A DNA stretch of 64,000 nucleotides from Albophoma yamanashiensis (Eukaryota > Ascomycota > Sordariomycetes > Hypocreales > Ophiocordycipitaceae), in the NCBI GenBank assembly GCA_001600555.1, contig BCKH01000006.1, positions 62,001-126,000 on the forward strand, read 5' to 3'. Shown one piece after another: positions 47,101 through 59,030 of this stretch (its first letter is position 1; the number at the start of each line of letters is the position of its first letter). The notes beneath the pieces were generated by a model that was not told the origin of the DNA, made no database searches, and was given only the letters and a program-made list of their open reading frames with translations. A program made the translations under genes and the position numbers.

Positions 47101-50100
47101 GGGCCGATGACGAGTCTGTGCATGGGCTGGCCGGGGCTGCCGAAAGACTCTTGTTGTTCTTGCGACTGCTGCTCCATCAATGTATGTACTGTCAAATCAC
47201 CATGTCCATTTTTGAGAACATGAGTGCTTGCGCTGGCTGGACGGAGGACCACTTGACCGAATCCGCCGCGGCCATCGAAGTCTTCCACAATCACGGTGCG
47301 AAGGATCGAATGTCGGTCCACGAGCTTGTTCCACAAGCCTCGCAACTCCTCTGCCGTGATCCCCTTGCCTGGCACTAGGGAACGAACATTGAAGGACCAG
47401 CGGATGTTATACAGGTCCGGGTTGAGGAGCTTGCTCATCCAGATGCCCTGCTGCATAGGGCCCAACGGGAGGATATCCTCAATATCGGATTCGCTGAGCC
47501 CCAGTGCTGGCAGTTTGGTCTTCACAAACGCCTGCAAGCCCTCATATCCCCCAGGCAATAGGGGAACATCGCTGAGAGTCAGGCGTTTGGAGGCAACCGC
47601 CAGTCTTTGAGCAGCACTCTCCATTAGAGCGGCACCTGTCGTGATCCAGTGTCGTAGACGCTCCTTATGCTTCATGTCCTTATTGTAAGAAAGGCCGATG
47701 CGCAGTCTGTCGCAGGAGATGGTCAATGCGAGTTCGAGCAATGCTGGCCGAGGCACGTCCGGGCCTCCCTCCTCCGTCGGTTGAGGTCCCATCGCCGTGA
47801 ACGGCTTGAATGTGGCACTGGAACGCTCTAGCTGCTGATACTTTCCAAAGTAGTTGAATATGACTTCCATCCTCTCGGTGAGAGACTCCGTGTGGTGTGT
47901 AGCCACGGCAGAAAACCATGTACGACCATGATCGCCGAACTCTTGACGGATGTCTTTGGCGCGGGCGATGGTCTCTATCACATCCAGCCATTCAACATCG
48001 ATTCTCACTGGAAACATGGATGTGAACCAACCGACTGTGCCAGACCAGTCTGTGGAGTCGTCTGGTGTAGATTCTCTGCCGTGACTTTCGCAAAAGAAGG
48101 CTGGTGTTCGTCTCTCTGGGAATGTCAGACAGAACGCGTGGATCAGAGCGCCGGCCATAATATCCGTCGGTCGGGTTGATAGCGCCATATTGCTTTCACC
48201 CAGGAGCATAGCTGTTGTCCCCTCACCAATATCGCAGTGCCACGACCCCATCTCGCCGAAGACATTTGATCCGCATACACCCCAGAAGTATCTTGCCCTT
48301 GCTGGTCCACAAGCCCTCTCTATTCGGTGCACTTCAACGATTTTGGTTAGTTGTGACACCTGCGACCACACCTGGAATGACGGCGGAGCCGCATGAGCGG
48401 GCGACAACAGCGCGTAGTTGTTAGAAAGTGAGGCTGGATGCTGGTCGGCAGCGCCCGTAATATCTTCCAGGTCGTGAAGGATTATTCGCCACGAAACGAG
48501 GTCCATGACGAGATGATGTGCCGTTAGATATACCAGTGGGCGCGTCAGCGAAGAACTTTCAAGAATCGAGACGTGGAAGACGGGACCGGTTGCAATGTTG
48601 AGATGGGAACGAATTTCGCACAGAATTTGGGGAAGCTGACTGGCATGGTCAAAGATGTGAGTGCTGAAGCCGTAGGCACGGGGTTTATATGGGGGGATAA
48701 TCTGCTCCCAGCCCCCTCCGTCTTGCCTTTGGCGGAAGAGCGCGCGCAGCATTGAGTGGCGCTTTACGAGGGCTTCGATAGAGTTGCATAAATCCTGATG
48801 ATCGATGTCGCCAGAATACTCGAGCAAGATACTCTGCGTGTATTCGTTGCTTCCTTCTGGAGAAGCTTCGAAGAACATTTGCTGAATTGGAGACAATCTG
48901 AACGGCAGGCCTTCCTGTTCCACCCATTGATGCTGATTGAAGCTCTGGAGAGTAGCATCACAGCCATCACGACAGGCCGCTAGCTCCATAAGACTGTGGC
49001 TTCTCATTACGTCCCGGACACTAAAGGAAAGTTCCGTGTTGGCAAGACAGCGAGCACGGAGTGCCATGGCAGAGATGGAGTCCCCTAACACTCATCAGTA
49101 CACTTATATCTAGGGGTCATTGTGGCGCGTGTACCCTACCTCCAAGCCTAATAAAGGACGATTTGAGGTCTATCTTGTCCTTTGAAAGGTTTAGAACATG
49201 TGCACAGGCGTCCACGAGGCCTTGCTGCTCGCGGGACATTGCTTGCCAGGAGCTCATTGTCGCATCTTGGTCTTCCGGGGGGAGCTGCTGGGCCTCTTCT
49301 AGCTGCTCCTGGCTCAGACTTTCGACCCAGGCCTTAAGTCTTTTCCTGTCGAGCTTTCCAGACGTCAGCAGTGGAATGCTCTTCACGGCGATCCAGACTG
49401 GGGGGACCATATGCGCAGGAAGTTGGTCTGACAGGAGGCGACGAAGCCGAGCCACCTGTTCCAATGCTAGCTTCTTGTGCCTGTCACCCACAAAGTTAAT
49501 GGTGGATAATGACCTGGATCCATGGCAATCGGAAGAATCGATACCACGCAGCGTGAGCACGGCCACTAGGTTCTGGCTCCGGGGGCCGCATGTTGGAAAC
49601 AGTACAGCAGCGTGTCTGATCTCGCAATCCACGTTTAAGCAGTGCTCTACGCCTGCGAGCTCGATCCGCTGGCCGCGGAGCTTGACCTGTGTGTCTTGGC
49701 GCCCAATCAGTCGAATAGATCCGTCGTGGTGAAATCGAGCCAGGTCACCACTGAGATAGAACTGTCGGTGAGGATATCGTTGCTCGCCCGCCACCATCAT
49801 CGCAGTGGCCCAACTGGGTGGTGCGATGAAAGCAGCACTTGACTTGACTTCATCCCCGAGGTAGCCGTCAGAAACAAAGGGACCCCCAAAGAGCAGCTCG
49901 CCAACGCTGCCCAGGGGAAGAAGTCTATTAAAGTCCCGGGGATCAACAATCCACGCGTGTCCTCCCAGCGGCCGCCCTACATCGAGGGGGTGCGAACTAG
50001 GACTGAGGGAGTCCTTGGCTGTCGTGAAGATAGTCACCTCTGCTGGGCCATAGATGTTCATCAAGCGAACCCTTGGGGCCCAGTCCTCGATCAACTGCCC

Positions 50101-51859
50101 AGTGGCATTCTCTCCCGTTAAAGCCAATGTGTCCAAGCTCTTGGAAACCTCTGACGGCTGCAAGAGCCCTGCCACTGTTGGTGTAAGTTCAGCCTGATTG
50201 GCGCCCAAGCTGATTATTGCGCCTTCCAGGTCGTCCAGCCTCTGAGTTTCCGAAGGTATGCACACACAACCACCTGTCGTCAGCGGCACAAACATGTCGC
50301 TGATGCAGTTGTCGAAGGTGTGCGACGCAAACTGCAAGTGACGGCGCCTTGGCCCAGGCCCCACAAATATGGGCGTCGTAGCCTTGATGCTGGAGCAGTA
50401 GGATTCGTGAGACTGGATGATAGCTTTCGGCACGCCTGTAGAGCCAGACGTAAACACTACAAAGGCTGGGTCACGCGGCGTGGCAGGAGTTTCGAAGCAT
50501 CCGGGGTTCGTCCATGATTGCATGATTTCCAAAAGGAACTTGTCAGAAAACCCAACAACGTGCAGGTCCAGGTCCGCAAGCAATCCCTCGTGCTTAGGTT
50601 GCGTAATAGCGACAATGGCATGGAGCCGATCAACCATAGCTTGGATTCTCGCCGGTGGGTGAGTAGGATCCAGGGCTGCACAAGCGCCACCGGCCTTGAG
50701 GACGGCCAAGTTTGCCACAGGATACCACTTGGATTTTTCAAAGCATAGAGGTACCATGGTTCCTGGCCCCACGCCGAGGCCGCTCAAGTGGGCTGCCAAG
50801 ATATTGGACAGATCGGAGATCTGTTGGTAGGTAAAGCTTCCATCCCACGCACATATGGCCTCTTTCTCTGGAGATTTCATCACCTGGTTCATCATAAGCA
50901 TGATGAATATTGGGAAGGTGGAAAACATGAGGCTGGAAAACACGCCGGCAACAGTGGTTCACTTACCTGTCTTTCCACCAGTACATGGACGCAGTCCTGA
51001 ACAGTAGGGATAATTGGACTATTCCAGCGGTGGAACATAAACTTGTCGTGTTCGCTGACCACGTCAAGGCTTGTAAGCGGTGAAGAGAGTGCCGAGTTCA
51101 TAATTCTCTCTAGCAATTCGCTGACCGTATGGGCACAACTAACAGCCTGGCCTAGATTGATACAAGTGGTGTTGTACAGAACGTGCATGTCTCCGGGCTT
51201 TCTACCGGTATAGAGTGCCAGAACGCTCTGATACACAAATTAGCTGTGGAGAAACTATTTCTCACCTCCCTCGTGGTGTGTTGTGGACGGATATATAGTG
51301 CACATGCGTGTCAATGAGGACCATGAAGACTTACACTGCCCGCGAAGGGGAGAGGCCGAGTCCCAGTTGTGTTGCTCTCGACAAAGGCGGCATTGCAGAT
51401 CTCATTCAAGCCGGGTGATTGGATTGAAGCCAACACCGCGTCAAACGACTCAGTGAGGTACGGTCGGCTACTCCGAGCATCTTTCTCTACCGCCGTGAGA
51501 GCCTCGTAAATGCTCATATGCGGTTCTAGCGCGGTATGGCAAAGCCCATGAAGGACGATATCTTGCTGAGCATGATGCACGGCGAAACAGAGGTCGTCTG
51601 ATCCTGTGTAGCAGGCTAGAACGATGGCCCAGGCGGTGCGCATGATACTGGTGGACATGAATCCATGCCGTTCCGCAAAAGCATTCAGCTTGGCAAAGTC
51701 TTGGAAGGGCAGCAGATATGACCTATCCAACACTTCTGCGTCACAGATGCCATCCCGCTTCCACGGAAGGAAACTTTGTTGCAATCCAGATACATACTGG
51801 TTCCAGTAATGTTCTGCAGGGTTGATGGAGCCCATGGTGGCAGTGGAGGTAAGTCGCAA
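41187..51859 (-). CDS. Nonribosomal peptide synthetase, (partial C)-A-T-E-C-A-T-E-C, about 3421 aa
   Basis: Six exons on the minus strand (51335-51859, 50967-51227, 49140-50883, 46359-49084, 45019-46300, 41187-44938); the ATG at 51835 is the likelier start. Order: the second half of a C domain without an HHxxxDG motif (1-240); A1 (FTSGSTGVPKAI, YGPAEVTIF, YLSGDLARF); T1 with Ser838 (LGG|DSIS, split by an intron); E1 (HHLVMDLVSW, ESHGRE, TVGWFTSMFPV); C1 (SHAVIDG); A2 (FTSGSTGKPKGVV, YGPSECSII, YKTGDLVRY); T2 with Ser2416; E2 (HHLVVDLVSW, EGHGRQ, TVGWFTTISPV); C2 (SHLLVDG) at the C-terminus. It should activate two amino acids, epimerise both to D forms and join them. There is no TE or reductase, so release probably uses the last C domain. 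All splice sites hold frame; no break seen. Confidence 0.93.
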
Positions 51860-52859
51860 TGATGGATGGAATACCTAGCTGAAAGGAGAAACTCAACGAC
51901 AGCTGCGGCGCTTGAATTTGGGGCAAAACTGAGGAATTGTTGTTGCCTGGCACTTATTATGCAGTGGATTTCATGTAGAGCGTCCGGGCTTGTTGTGTGC
52001 GTAAACGACCAACAGCTAGGAGCTTACAGTATATATGCTCAAATTCTCCAAAAGTGGTGTGCAATGCGTTTTATTGACATTCGATTTATTTTGCGGCAGT
52101 TTTTTTCGAGCAAGGGCGAAGTCAAGCACACTATCTAGTCACAGAAGCATCGCAGCCATAATAGGTGTTGTAGCGATACTAGGCCGCTTTACCCATAATT
52201 TTCTGTTAAATGAATCCCCAACGCTGTACATGAACTCCTCTGTAACTGTCCCGTGTGATAAGCCGACTTTGGAGCCAAAAAGCCGCCTTTGGCGAGGGGA
52301 TTTTTGTAATGCGGACACGTCATCCAGTAGAATTGTACATGTGTTGTTGGCAATATGTCAGGATTGGGCTAGGAGAGGGTGGAGATGCCCACAGGTCACA
52401 GTTTCTAAACGTTCTATCTACAGATACAGTCCGGGGGTTTGTGTTCCTTCCAGTACGACTCTACCCTTGCTTGTGGGTCTGCGGCAATATTCGCTTAGTT
52501 GTCTTTTAATGCTTACATGCGCAAGATCGTACATCTGCATTTCTGGAGTCCTCGGTTCAAATGAATCTTGCCGCGGTCTGCTACAAGGAACATTCGGGCA
52601 TTCAGCTGACAGCCAGACCGGCAAGGCACAGGGGACCAGGTTTCCGTCAAGCCCTGCAATGTAACATTCCTACTCGTATTGTTATGAACACCATTCTCCT
52701 TCTGGTGGAAGCTGACCCCCTTGTTTCCACACGAAGCAAGTGCTCCATCAAACCGCATCACCATGATCTCACAGAGGGCATCTTTCCAAAATGAGCAGTT
52801 GGCTCCGACATACGCAACCAGGATCCCCGAATGGACATCAAAGGCCATTCGAACAGTAA
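51860..52859. promoter_or_regulatory. Upstream region of the NRPS gene
   Basis: A 1-kb gap between the NRPS start and the 3' end of the MFS gene, both on the minus strand. A TATATAT sequence at 52030-52036 lies about 180-200 bp before the NRPS ATGs and may be a TATA element. Short plus-strand frames here look accidental. Confidence 0.4.
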
Positions 52860-54920
52860 CTAAGCGTCATGTTCCTTGGGCAGCTGGGGGGTTCCATTTT
52901 GGAGGCTGCGGGACAACTCATCTGATGATTGATTGGGAACCATTGACCCTTCGGGGTCTAGGTGCTGGCAGAACTTGCTTTTCTTCCGCAGCCAGTCTCC
53001 GTAGCGAATGAGGAAAAATGGTGCGCAGGCCATGAGCAGGCTCACGAACCCGAGCATGCTCGAGGCCCACGCCACGCCGAGGCGAGTATACATTTTATCC
53101 GTGCAAAGCGGCAAGAGTACTGCAAACAGACTCCTACTAAAAGCAGAGGAAGCCATAGCGGAGGCGGCATAATCCCGATAGGCATCTGTCAGGTAGTTCA
53201 GAAGCGAGATAAAGGTGAGCTCTATGCCAATGCCGAACGGCAGACCAGCAAGCGTGGGCACAATCCAGTGCACGTCGCTCCGGGCCGCCCACCCCTGGGT
53301 CATACCAGTTTGTCAGTAATCGCAATGATCGCGATCCGGATTACATCATCCGTTATGCACTCACCAGCCAGAAAAGGGCAATTACATGCAATGGCCCACC
53401 TAAGCACGCAAGAGGAAGGCGTCGATACTCTTCGTGTTGAGCCCAGGCAGCCTTCCGGCGAATCACACGTCGCAAGATGCCATCGTATGAGACGGAGATG
53501 AAGCATGCGACGGCGGCACCGACGCCGACTATCCGTTGAAGTTAGTGGAATGAACGGTGCGGCCGCGGGATGAGTGGCTGCATCTTCCCACCTGGTAGCA
53601 AAGGCAGAGCCGCGATGCTGGTAGACATTCCGTATATCCCTGTGGTTGATCAGCAACCTAGCGCCGCCACCGGAAGGAGTGGAGTGCATGCAACCTTGGA
53701 AGATGTGTGGGTAGGCAACGAAGAACATGTAGAACAAAGCGTACTCGAAGGCGAGATATACGCAAACGGCGAGAACGATTGGCTCGGCAAAAAGCCGGAT
53801 GGGCCTAGCCAGGGTAACAAGAACGACATCTCTGCCAGCCCGTGGCTGTAGCTCGATGGGCGCAAATGTATTTGCTGACGGATCAGCGCGGCGGAGCGCC
53901 TTCGCTTTACGGGCTAGGATGACCGGGGCGAACGTTTCTGTCCACGAGATGAGGGTCACGACTTGCGAATGACGTCATGGAATGCAGTCAGCTATTCTCA
54001 CCTGGCAAAAGGAGAAGTGCTGGCCAGCAGACGCCGGCAATAATGAGGGCAATCCAAAAGGTCCATCTCCAGGACACTGGAGACACGAAACCGGATATTA
54101 TGGGGCCGAGGACAGGGGCAACTGTCGTGCTCTGGGTATCGTAGTGCCGTCAGCATGTGATGAAGTCAACAGGACCCAGTCAACAGGACCCACACTGAAT
54201 GCACACCGAATGCAACATAGCAGTTGGATTGGCTTGCTGCGATGACGAAATACTCACTCACCCCAATCAGCACGGCTACGGCGCGACCTCTGTAGACAGG
54301 ATCGTAGTAGAGATCGGCATATACGCCGGCGACAACAGATATTGGCGCCGACGCGCAGATTCCGGCGAGGAGGCGGAAGACAACGAGGGCCGGCCATGTA
54401 GGCGACAGGGCAGAGGCGAGCGTGAAAACGGTGAAGCCGAAAAAGGAGGGCAGGAGGACGATGCGGCGGCCGAAGGTCTCGCTTAGTGGACTGAACAATG
54501 GAGGCCCAAACACGTAGCCCAGGAGATACATGGAATTGGGAAGGACGAGCTCCTCCAGGTTGGCCACGTGAAACTCTCTCTGCAGAGAATCAACCGCGCC
54601 GCTCGCGAGCGAAGACCCTAGCGTGCTGTTTACGACGAGCAGGACCCCGAGGACAAGGATGAAACATTTCCGCTCCTTTTAGGGGGATGGTTAGAGTCAG
54701 CTTCCCTAACACTCCCATAGTTGCATGGGCCGCGGACTGCCCAGGGCTTGGGGAGACAACTTACATTAGACCAGTTCACGGCTTCGGCGGGGTCCTGGGT
54801 CTCGAACTGAAGCACCAATGCGCCCCCAGGCACATGGGGCCGGGGCAACGTCTCGCTTTCCGTGAGGGGCATTGCTGAAGATCGGGTCACAAAGTTGGAA
54901 GCCGAGAAGAGTGGACACAA
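52860..54920 (-). CDS. MFS transporter, DHA1 drug:H+ antiporter type
   Basis: Seven exons on the minus strand (54765-54920, 54262-54675, 54002-54131, 53695-53937, 53592-53639, 53365-53528, 52860-53294) give 529 aa from 54920 or 513 aa from the ATG at 54872. Signature pieces: LLGYVFGPPLFSPLSETFGRR (MFS motif A loop of the DHA1 family), FRLLAGICASAPISVVAGVYADLY, PVLGPIISGFVSPVSWRWTFW (antiporter motif C region), FVAYPHIFQGIYGMSTSIAAL across a splice, and IGIELTFISLLNYLTDAYRDYAASAM. A small 48-bp exon links two helices. All junctions hold frame. The gene lies 1 kb upstream of the NRPS on the same strand, so export of the NRPS product or self-protection is a natural guess. Confidence 0.9.
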
Positions 54921-54942
54921 AGAGGGCTTTCCGGCGAGACGA

Positions 54943-55135
54943 GACGGGATGACGTCTAAAATAGGCGCAGACTAGCCGGCGCCTGAGGCTCCCGGACAGG
55001 GGAGTGGGGCCCTGGACGGGGGCGGGCAAGGGACGGGACGGGATGACGTCTAAAATAGGCGCCTCGCTCCGACTAGCCGGCGCTTGAGGCTCCCGCCCCC
55101 GGACAGGGGGAGTGGGGGCCTGGGCGGGTGCGCGC
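54943..55135. repeat. Tandem duplication of a GC-rich element upstream of the MFS gene
   Basis: The unit beginning GACGGGATGACGTCTAAAAT runs from 54943 and recurs from 55037 with small insertions. Each copy contains TGACGTC (54950 and 55044), a near-palindromic CRE/bZIP-type core, and a GACAGGGGGAGTGGGG-like tract. The pair ends about 20 bp from the upstream MFS ATG, so it lies in the promoter or 5' UTR. Confidence 0.75.
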
Positions 55136-56857
55136 AAGAGCGCTGACAGGCCCCCACCTGTTTTCAATGGTCTTTCCAAGAGCCGTGCAGTCTGCACAGC
55201 CCTGTGTGGATCTTTGAACTCAAAGCTAGCCGTCGCAAGATCTACAACTAGAGCCGGGCAGTGAAATGATCCATTGATGGACCAACGAATTACAGTACTG
55301 ATGTGCGTGTATCGCGGTCAGGGATGAACGGTACTGGTAGAGCCAACAGATTGTCCGGTGCAAAAGGTCCGTTGATGGAGAAGCAAATCGGCTCCATGTT
55401 CCCTCACCGTTGGCGGAAATACCCTAGTTCCAGAGTGAGCGATAAAATGATGGTATGCCCATCGCCGGTCCCACCGATGTACCTTGGTCCGGGCTCAAAG
55501 TGGACTCTGGGTTGGTTCTGGCTCATATCTAGCTTTACGCGAATTTTGTTGTGGAGTTGTGGATGGACATATTCCAATTTGTTACTTATCCCATCCTTGA
55601 TAGATCCCTCGTTATGTGGCACATGAACACTGAACATTGTCAATCCGTACGTATTGCGTGGTCACAGAGAATCCGCATCGTCGACAGGAACCGCCTAGAA
55701 CCGATGTTACCAGACCAGATCCTGTTTGGGGTTGGATTGGCTCAATTTCTCAGAGTGGGGGGTGGAGGTCAAGGCTCATGGAATCCTCCATAGTAACTTG
55801 AATTGTTCCAGGTATCGGAAGAAGCCGCATGCGGATGAGACCATATGCTGATATCTCCTGTTCCGTTGGCTGAGAAGCAGGAGCCAAACTGCGTTGGTAG
55901 CTCGTCTCCTGGGGGAAGGGGCAGGGGAGGGAACCGGGGTGGCGGGTGATTGGATCTTTTGCGTTACCATGTCAGTCGTCGACTCCGAGAAACTTTAAAC
56001 TTGTATCTTGGCTACTTCTAGGTAAAGATTAACTCGTAATAGAAATTGGTAGAATGGTATGGGCCACTGCCGCCAGTCTTCGCGATGATCACATGCCCCT
56101 CAAATGAAGCGGAATGAATAAGGGCATGTGAGATAAGCCTAATCGTTGTCCGTCCTGCTTGTTAGCTCCGCCTGCAGTGACATTGTTGTTCGCGACGCAT
56201 TAGGCGGAGGCATCGTTCCATTTAACCAAATATGATGAAGATGTTCAGATCTTTGTTGAATACGGCTAGTCCGCTACGCGGATCTCAGACCGTATGATAA
56301 ATGGGAGCTACACGGCGGGATCCTAGGCACCGACATCCTGGAGCTGGCTTGTTTCTCACTCTCTGCATTAGTCAAGTTGTTCATTGGACCAACAAATAGT
56401 GCACGACGTCGGCATCGCGATATTTCAACGGAATCGGCGTCTCCACCCTGTTCTGGGTGGTCCCACTTGCGGTTGATCGGATATTGTGATCCCCTTGCAC
56501 TGTTGACGTGGACAATCTGCTTGGTGTCCTGCATCCAAAGGATCAGTGTTCGACGGACTTGACGCTGCAGCAAATTAGCGCTGCCATTCAAGCACACAAC
56601 AGATGTCGCATCCCGTTTTCGTCCCACCTCATTGCTGACTCGAATGCATGACAGCTTTGACACTGTGGCCACAACGCATGTTGAATCTGTGAAGAATCCG
56701 CTTGTCGCAAGCCCCTCTTCTTCCGGTTGCATCACATATATTTCGGGGTTTCTGTTCCGAAGTATAAGGGGAGAAGCAGCGCTCCTGTCTTGTACTCGCA
56801 CAATCATCTGTAGGCCAATTTCACGCGTAATTCATTGCTGCAACTGAAAAACTCGCC
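55136..56857. other. Intergenic, no gene recognised
   Basis: Between the divergent MFS and oxygenase genes. The longest frame is 177 codons on the minus strand (56274-56807); it has no recognisable content. The right end should hold the oxygenase promoter. Confidence 0.5.
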
Positions 56858-57966
56858 ATGAAGGCAAACCAAACTGTTCGCACGCTGGATTTCAGCGACT
56901 TCGTTGCATCCAGAACGGATTCGAGTCGCAGAAACCTATTCTGCGAAGATCTCGTTCAATGTCTGGGCAATGTGGGCTTTGTAAAGCTCATTAATCATGG
57001 GATTACTGAGCAGGAGCTCCAGGCGGTCTTTGAATGGGTGAGATGAACTACGAGCCTTCTTATCAGCACGACAATCAACTTACAGATATTGGCACAGAGC
57101 AAGCGATTCTTTTCACTTCCGCTTGTAGCTAAGCAAAAAGCTGCGCATCCTCCTCAAGCGAATCCACACCGTGGCTATAGCTATGTCGGGCAAGAGAGGC
57201 TTTCCATGGTGAAAGACTACGAAAAGGGGAAACGGGACGCTGAATATGTTTACGACGTCAAGGTAATGCCTCGGGCTCCAAACCGTTAATGATTACGTTG
57301 AGCTGACACAATTCGCAGGAGTCCCTTGACATCGGGCCTGCATCTGATGATCTGTATCCAAATATATGGCCAGATGAAGCTGATATTCCAGGCTTCCGGA
57401 ATAATATGGAGTCATTATATGAACGCTGCCACCATGTTCACCAGGCAATTCTTGAAGCATTGGCAGTTGGCCTGGGCATTCGTCCGTCATTCCTACGAAA
57501 CCTCTGCGAGCAAAACACTTCGGAATTGCGCTTGAATCATTATCCTGGGTGTGATATTGCTAGTCTTCCCCAGGGCTCTAAGAGGATATCTGAACACACA
57601 GACTTCGGCACCATCACGTTGCTATTTCAAGACTCGGTTGGTGGACTGGAAATCGAGGATCAACACCACCAAGGCCACTACTTCCCTATACCATTGAAAA
57701 ATAAATCGGAGATGATTATCAACATTGGCGATTGCCTTCAACGCTGGACCAACAACAAATTTCGTTCGACAAGTCACCGCGTGGTTTTTTCCCAGGACAA
57801 ATCAGCCTCTGTCGAGGATAGATTCTCTGTGGCCTATTTTGGTAAGCCGAACCGTTCACAAGATGTTGGCACACTAGGGGAGTTTCTGTGTGATGGCGAG
57901 ACGCCAAAATACTCGCCCTTGACCGCGTGGGAATACAATCAGAGGAAGCTTGCATTGACATACTGA
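56858..57966 (+). CDS. 2-oxoglutarate/Fe(II)-dependent dioxygenase (isopenicillin N synthase-like), 334 aa
   Basis: Three exons (56858-57037, 57086-57262, 57319-57966). The N-terminal DIOX_N region has FVKLINHGI and QSKRFFSLPLVAKQKAAHPP...HRGYSYVGQE, then a catalytic jelly roll. The iron ligands are present: His212 and Asp214 in SEHTDFGTITLLFQD and His272 in STSHRVVF. Arg287 in RFSVAYF should bind 2-oxoglutarate, followed by the expected Ser. Length and layout are those of fungal members that hydroxylate, desaturate or cyclise secondary metabolites. Position next to the MFS and NRPS genes suggests a tailoring step on the peptide. The substrate cannot be inferred from sequence alone. Confidence 0.9.
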
Positions 57967-59030
57967 ACACTTTGGCGAATTTCTCGTATCCAGCTCATCG
58001 CCTTCTAATAAAATCTGACGCGATATTTGTCAAGAATATCCAGCTACGTATTTTACCTGTCAAGACTTGTGTAATGGATTGGTGACTGAACGCTTTGACT
58101 CCTCGAGAAGGGTCAGCGGAGCCTGTTCTCATTGATCACCTAGAAAAATCAGCAACAATGGGATGAGAGTTAGCTACTAAAACGTACCGCCGCAGGAAGC
58201 GTGTTGAATTGTGGGTGTCTGTGCTCACAACGGACTTTTGCAAACTGCGTCCAGACGGCCTTGCGCGAGCAAAGACAATACACATCCTGTTCCAGGAAGG
58301 CCTCAGCATTGTTGCAGTGCCGACGTGTGCCTTGAAAACAGTGCTTCTAATGCGCCGCTGGGGATATTACCACGAAGTTGGCTTCACCGGTCTGTATCCG
58401 TGCTTTGTTCCATGGAGACAAGATCCCTCCATTCACCTCAGACACTCCGAAAATTGCATGCACTACACATTCAAACCTACAAAAAACGGGTGCCGGTACG
58501 TAGTGAGACTACTATGAGTGCTTTCTCACTCTACTAAAATGGCTAGAAGTGCTGCGGTTGGATCATAAGCTTAAACAAGTGCGGCCTTGCCGTTGGAACT
58601 GTCCCATAGGAGGTCGACACAAAGAGTCATTAATCCGTAACCTGAGTTTCATGTCCAAGAGAATCACGACACAAAGAATATGTTGGCTATACGTTAAGTA
58701 TGATTAATATTACACTCTCCTTTGTGATCAGATGTACGCGTTACGTACTTGACGATGTATAGAGAGCACAGAAGCATACGAGTGGTCCACGTACTGAGTT
58801 GCCTCAAGGCTCCGTTACATGCCTCTACTGTATAATCTGATTCGACGCGATGCCGAAACCTCCGCTCGCCGAAGTCCGTGCATTCACCCGCTACACTGTG
58901 CGCCGCCCTCACGCCCGCCCGCCTGATGACTATCTAACCCTCCTCCGCGAACCCCCACCCGATGGTCGAAAGTCACCTTCAACGTACGGATACGAATTGT
59001 GGAAAGCCACGGATGCCGCTAGATTCAGCT
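57967..59030. other. Intergenic between convergent genes; no gene seen
   Basis: About 1 kb between the oxygenase stop and the 3' end of the GH55-SGNH gene. Short plus-strand frames at 58209-58537 have no recognisable features. Confidence 0.55.

Noticed and set aside
56274..56807. 177-codon minus-strand frame between the MFS and oxygenase genes
   Set aside because: No domain, poor gene-like structure, and it overlaps the likely oxygenase promoter; no evidence beyond length.
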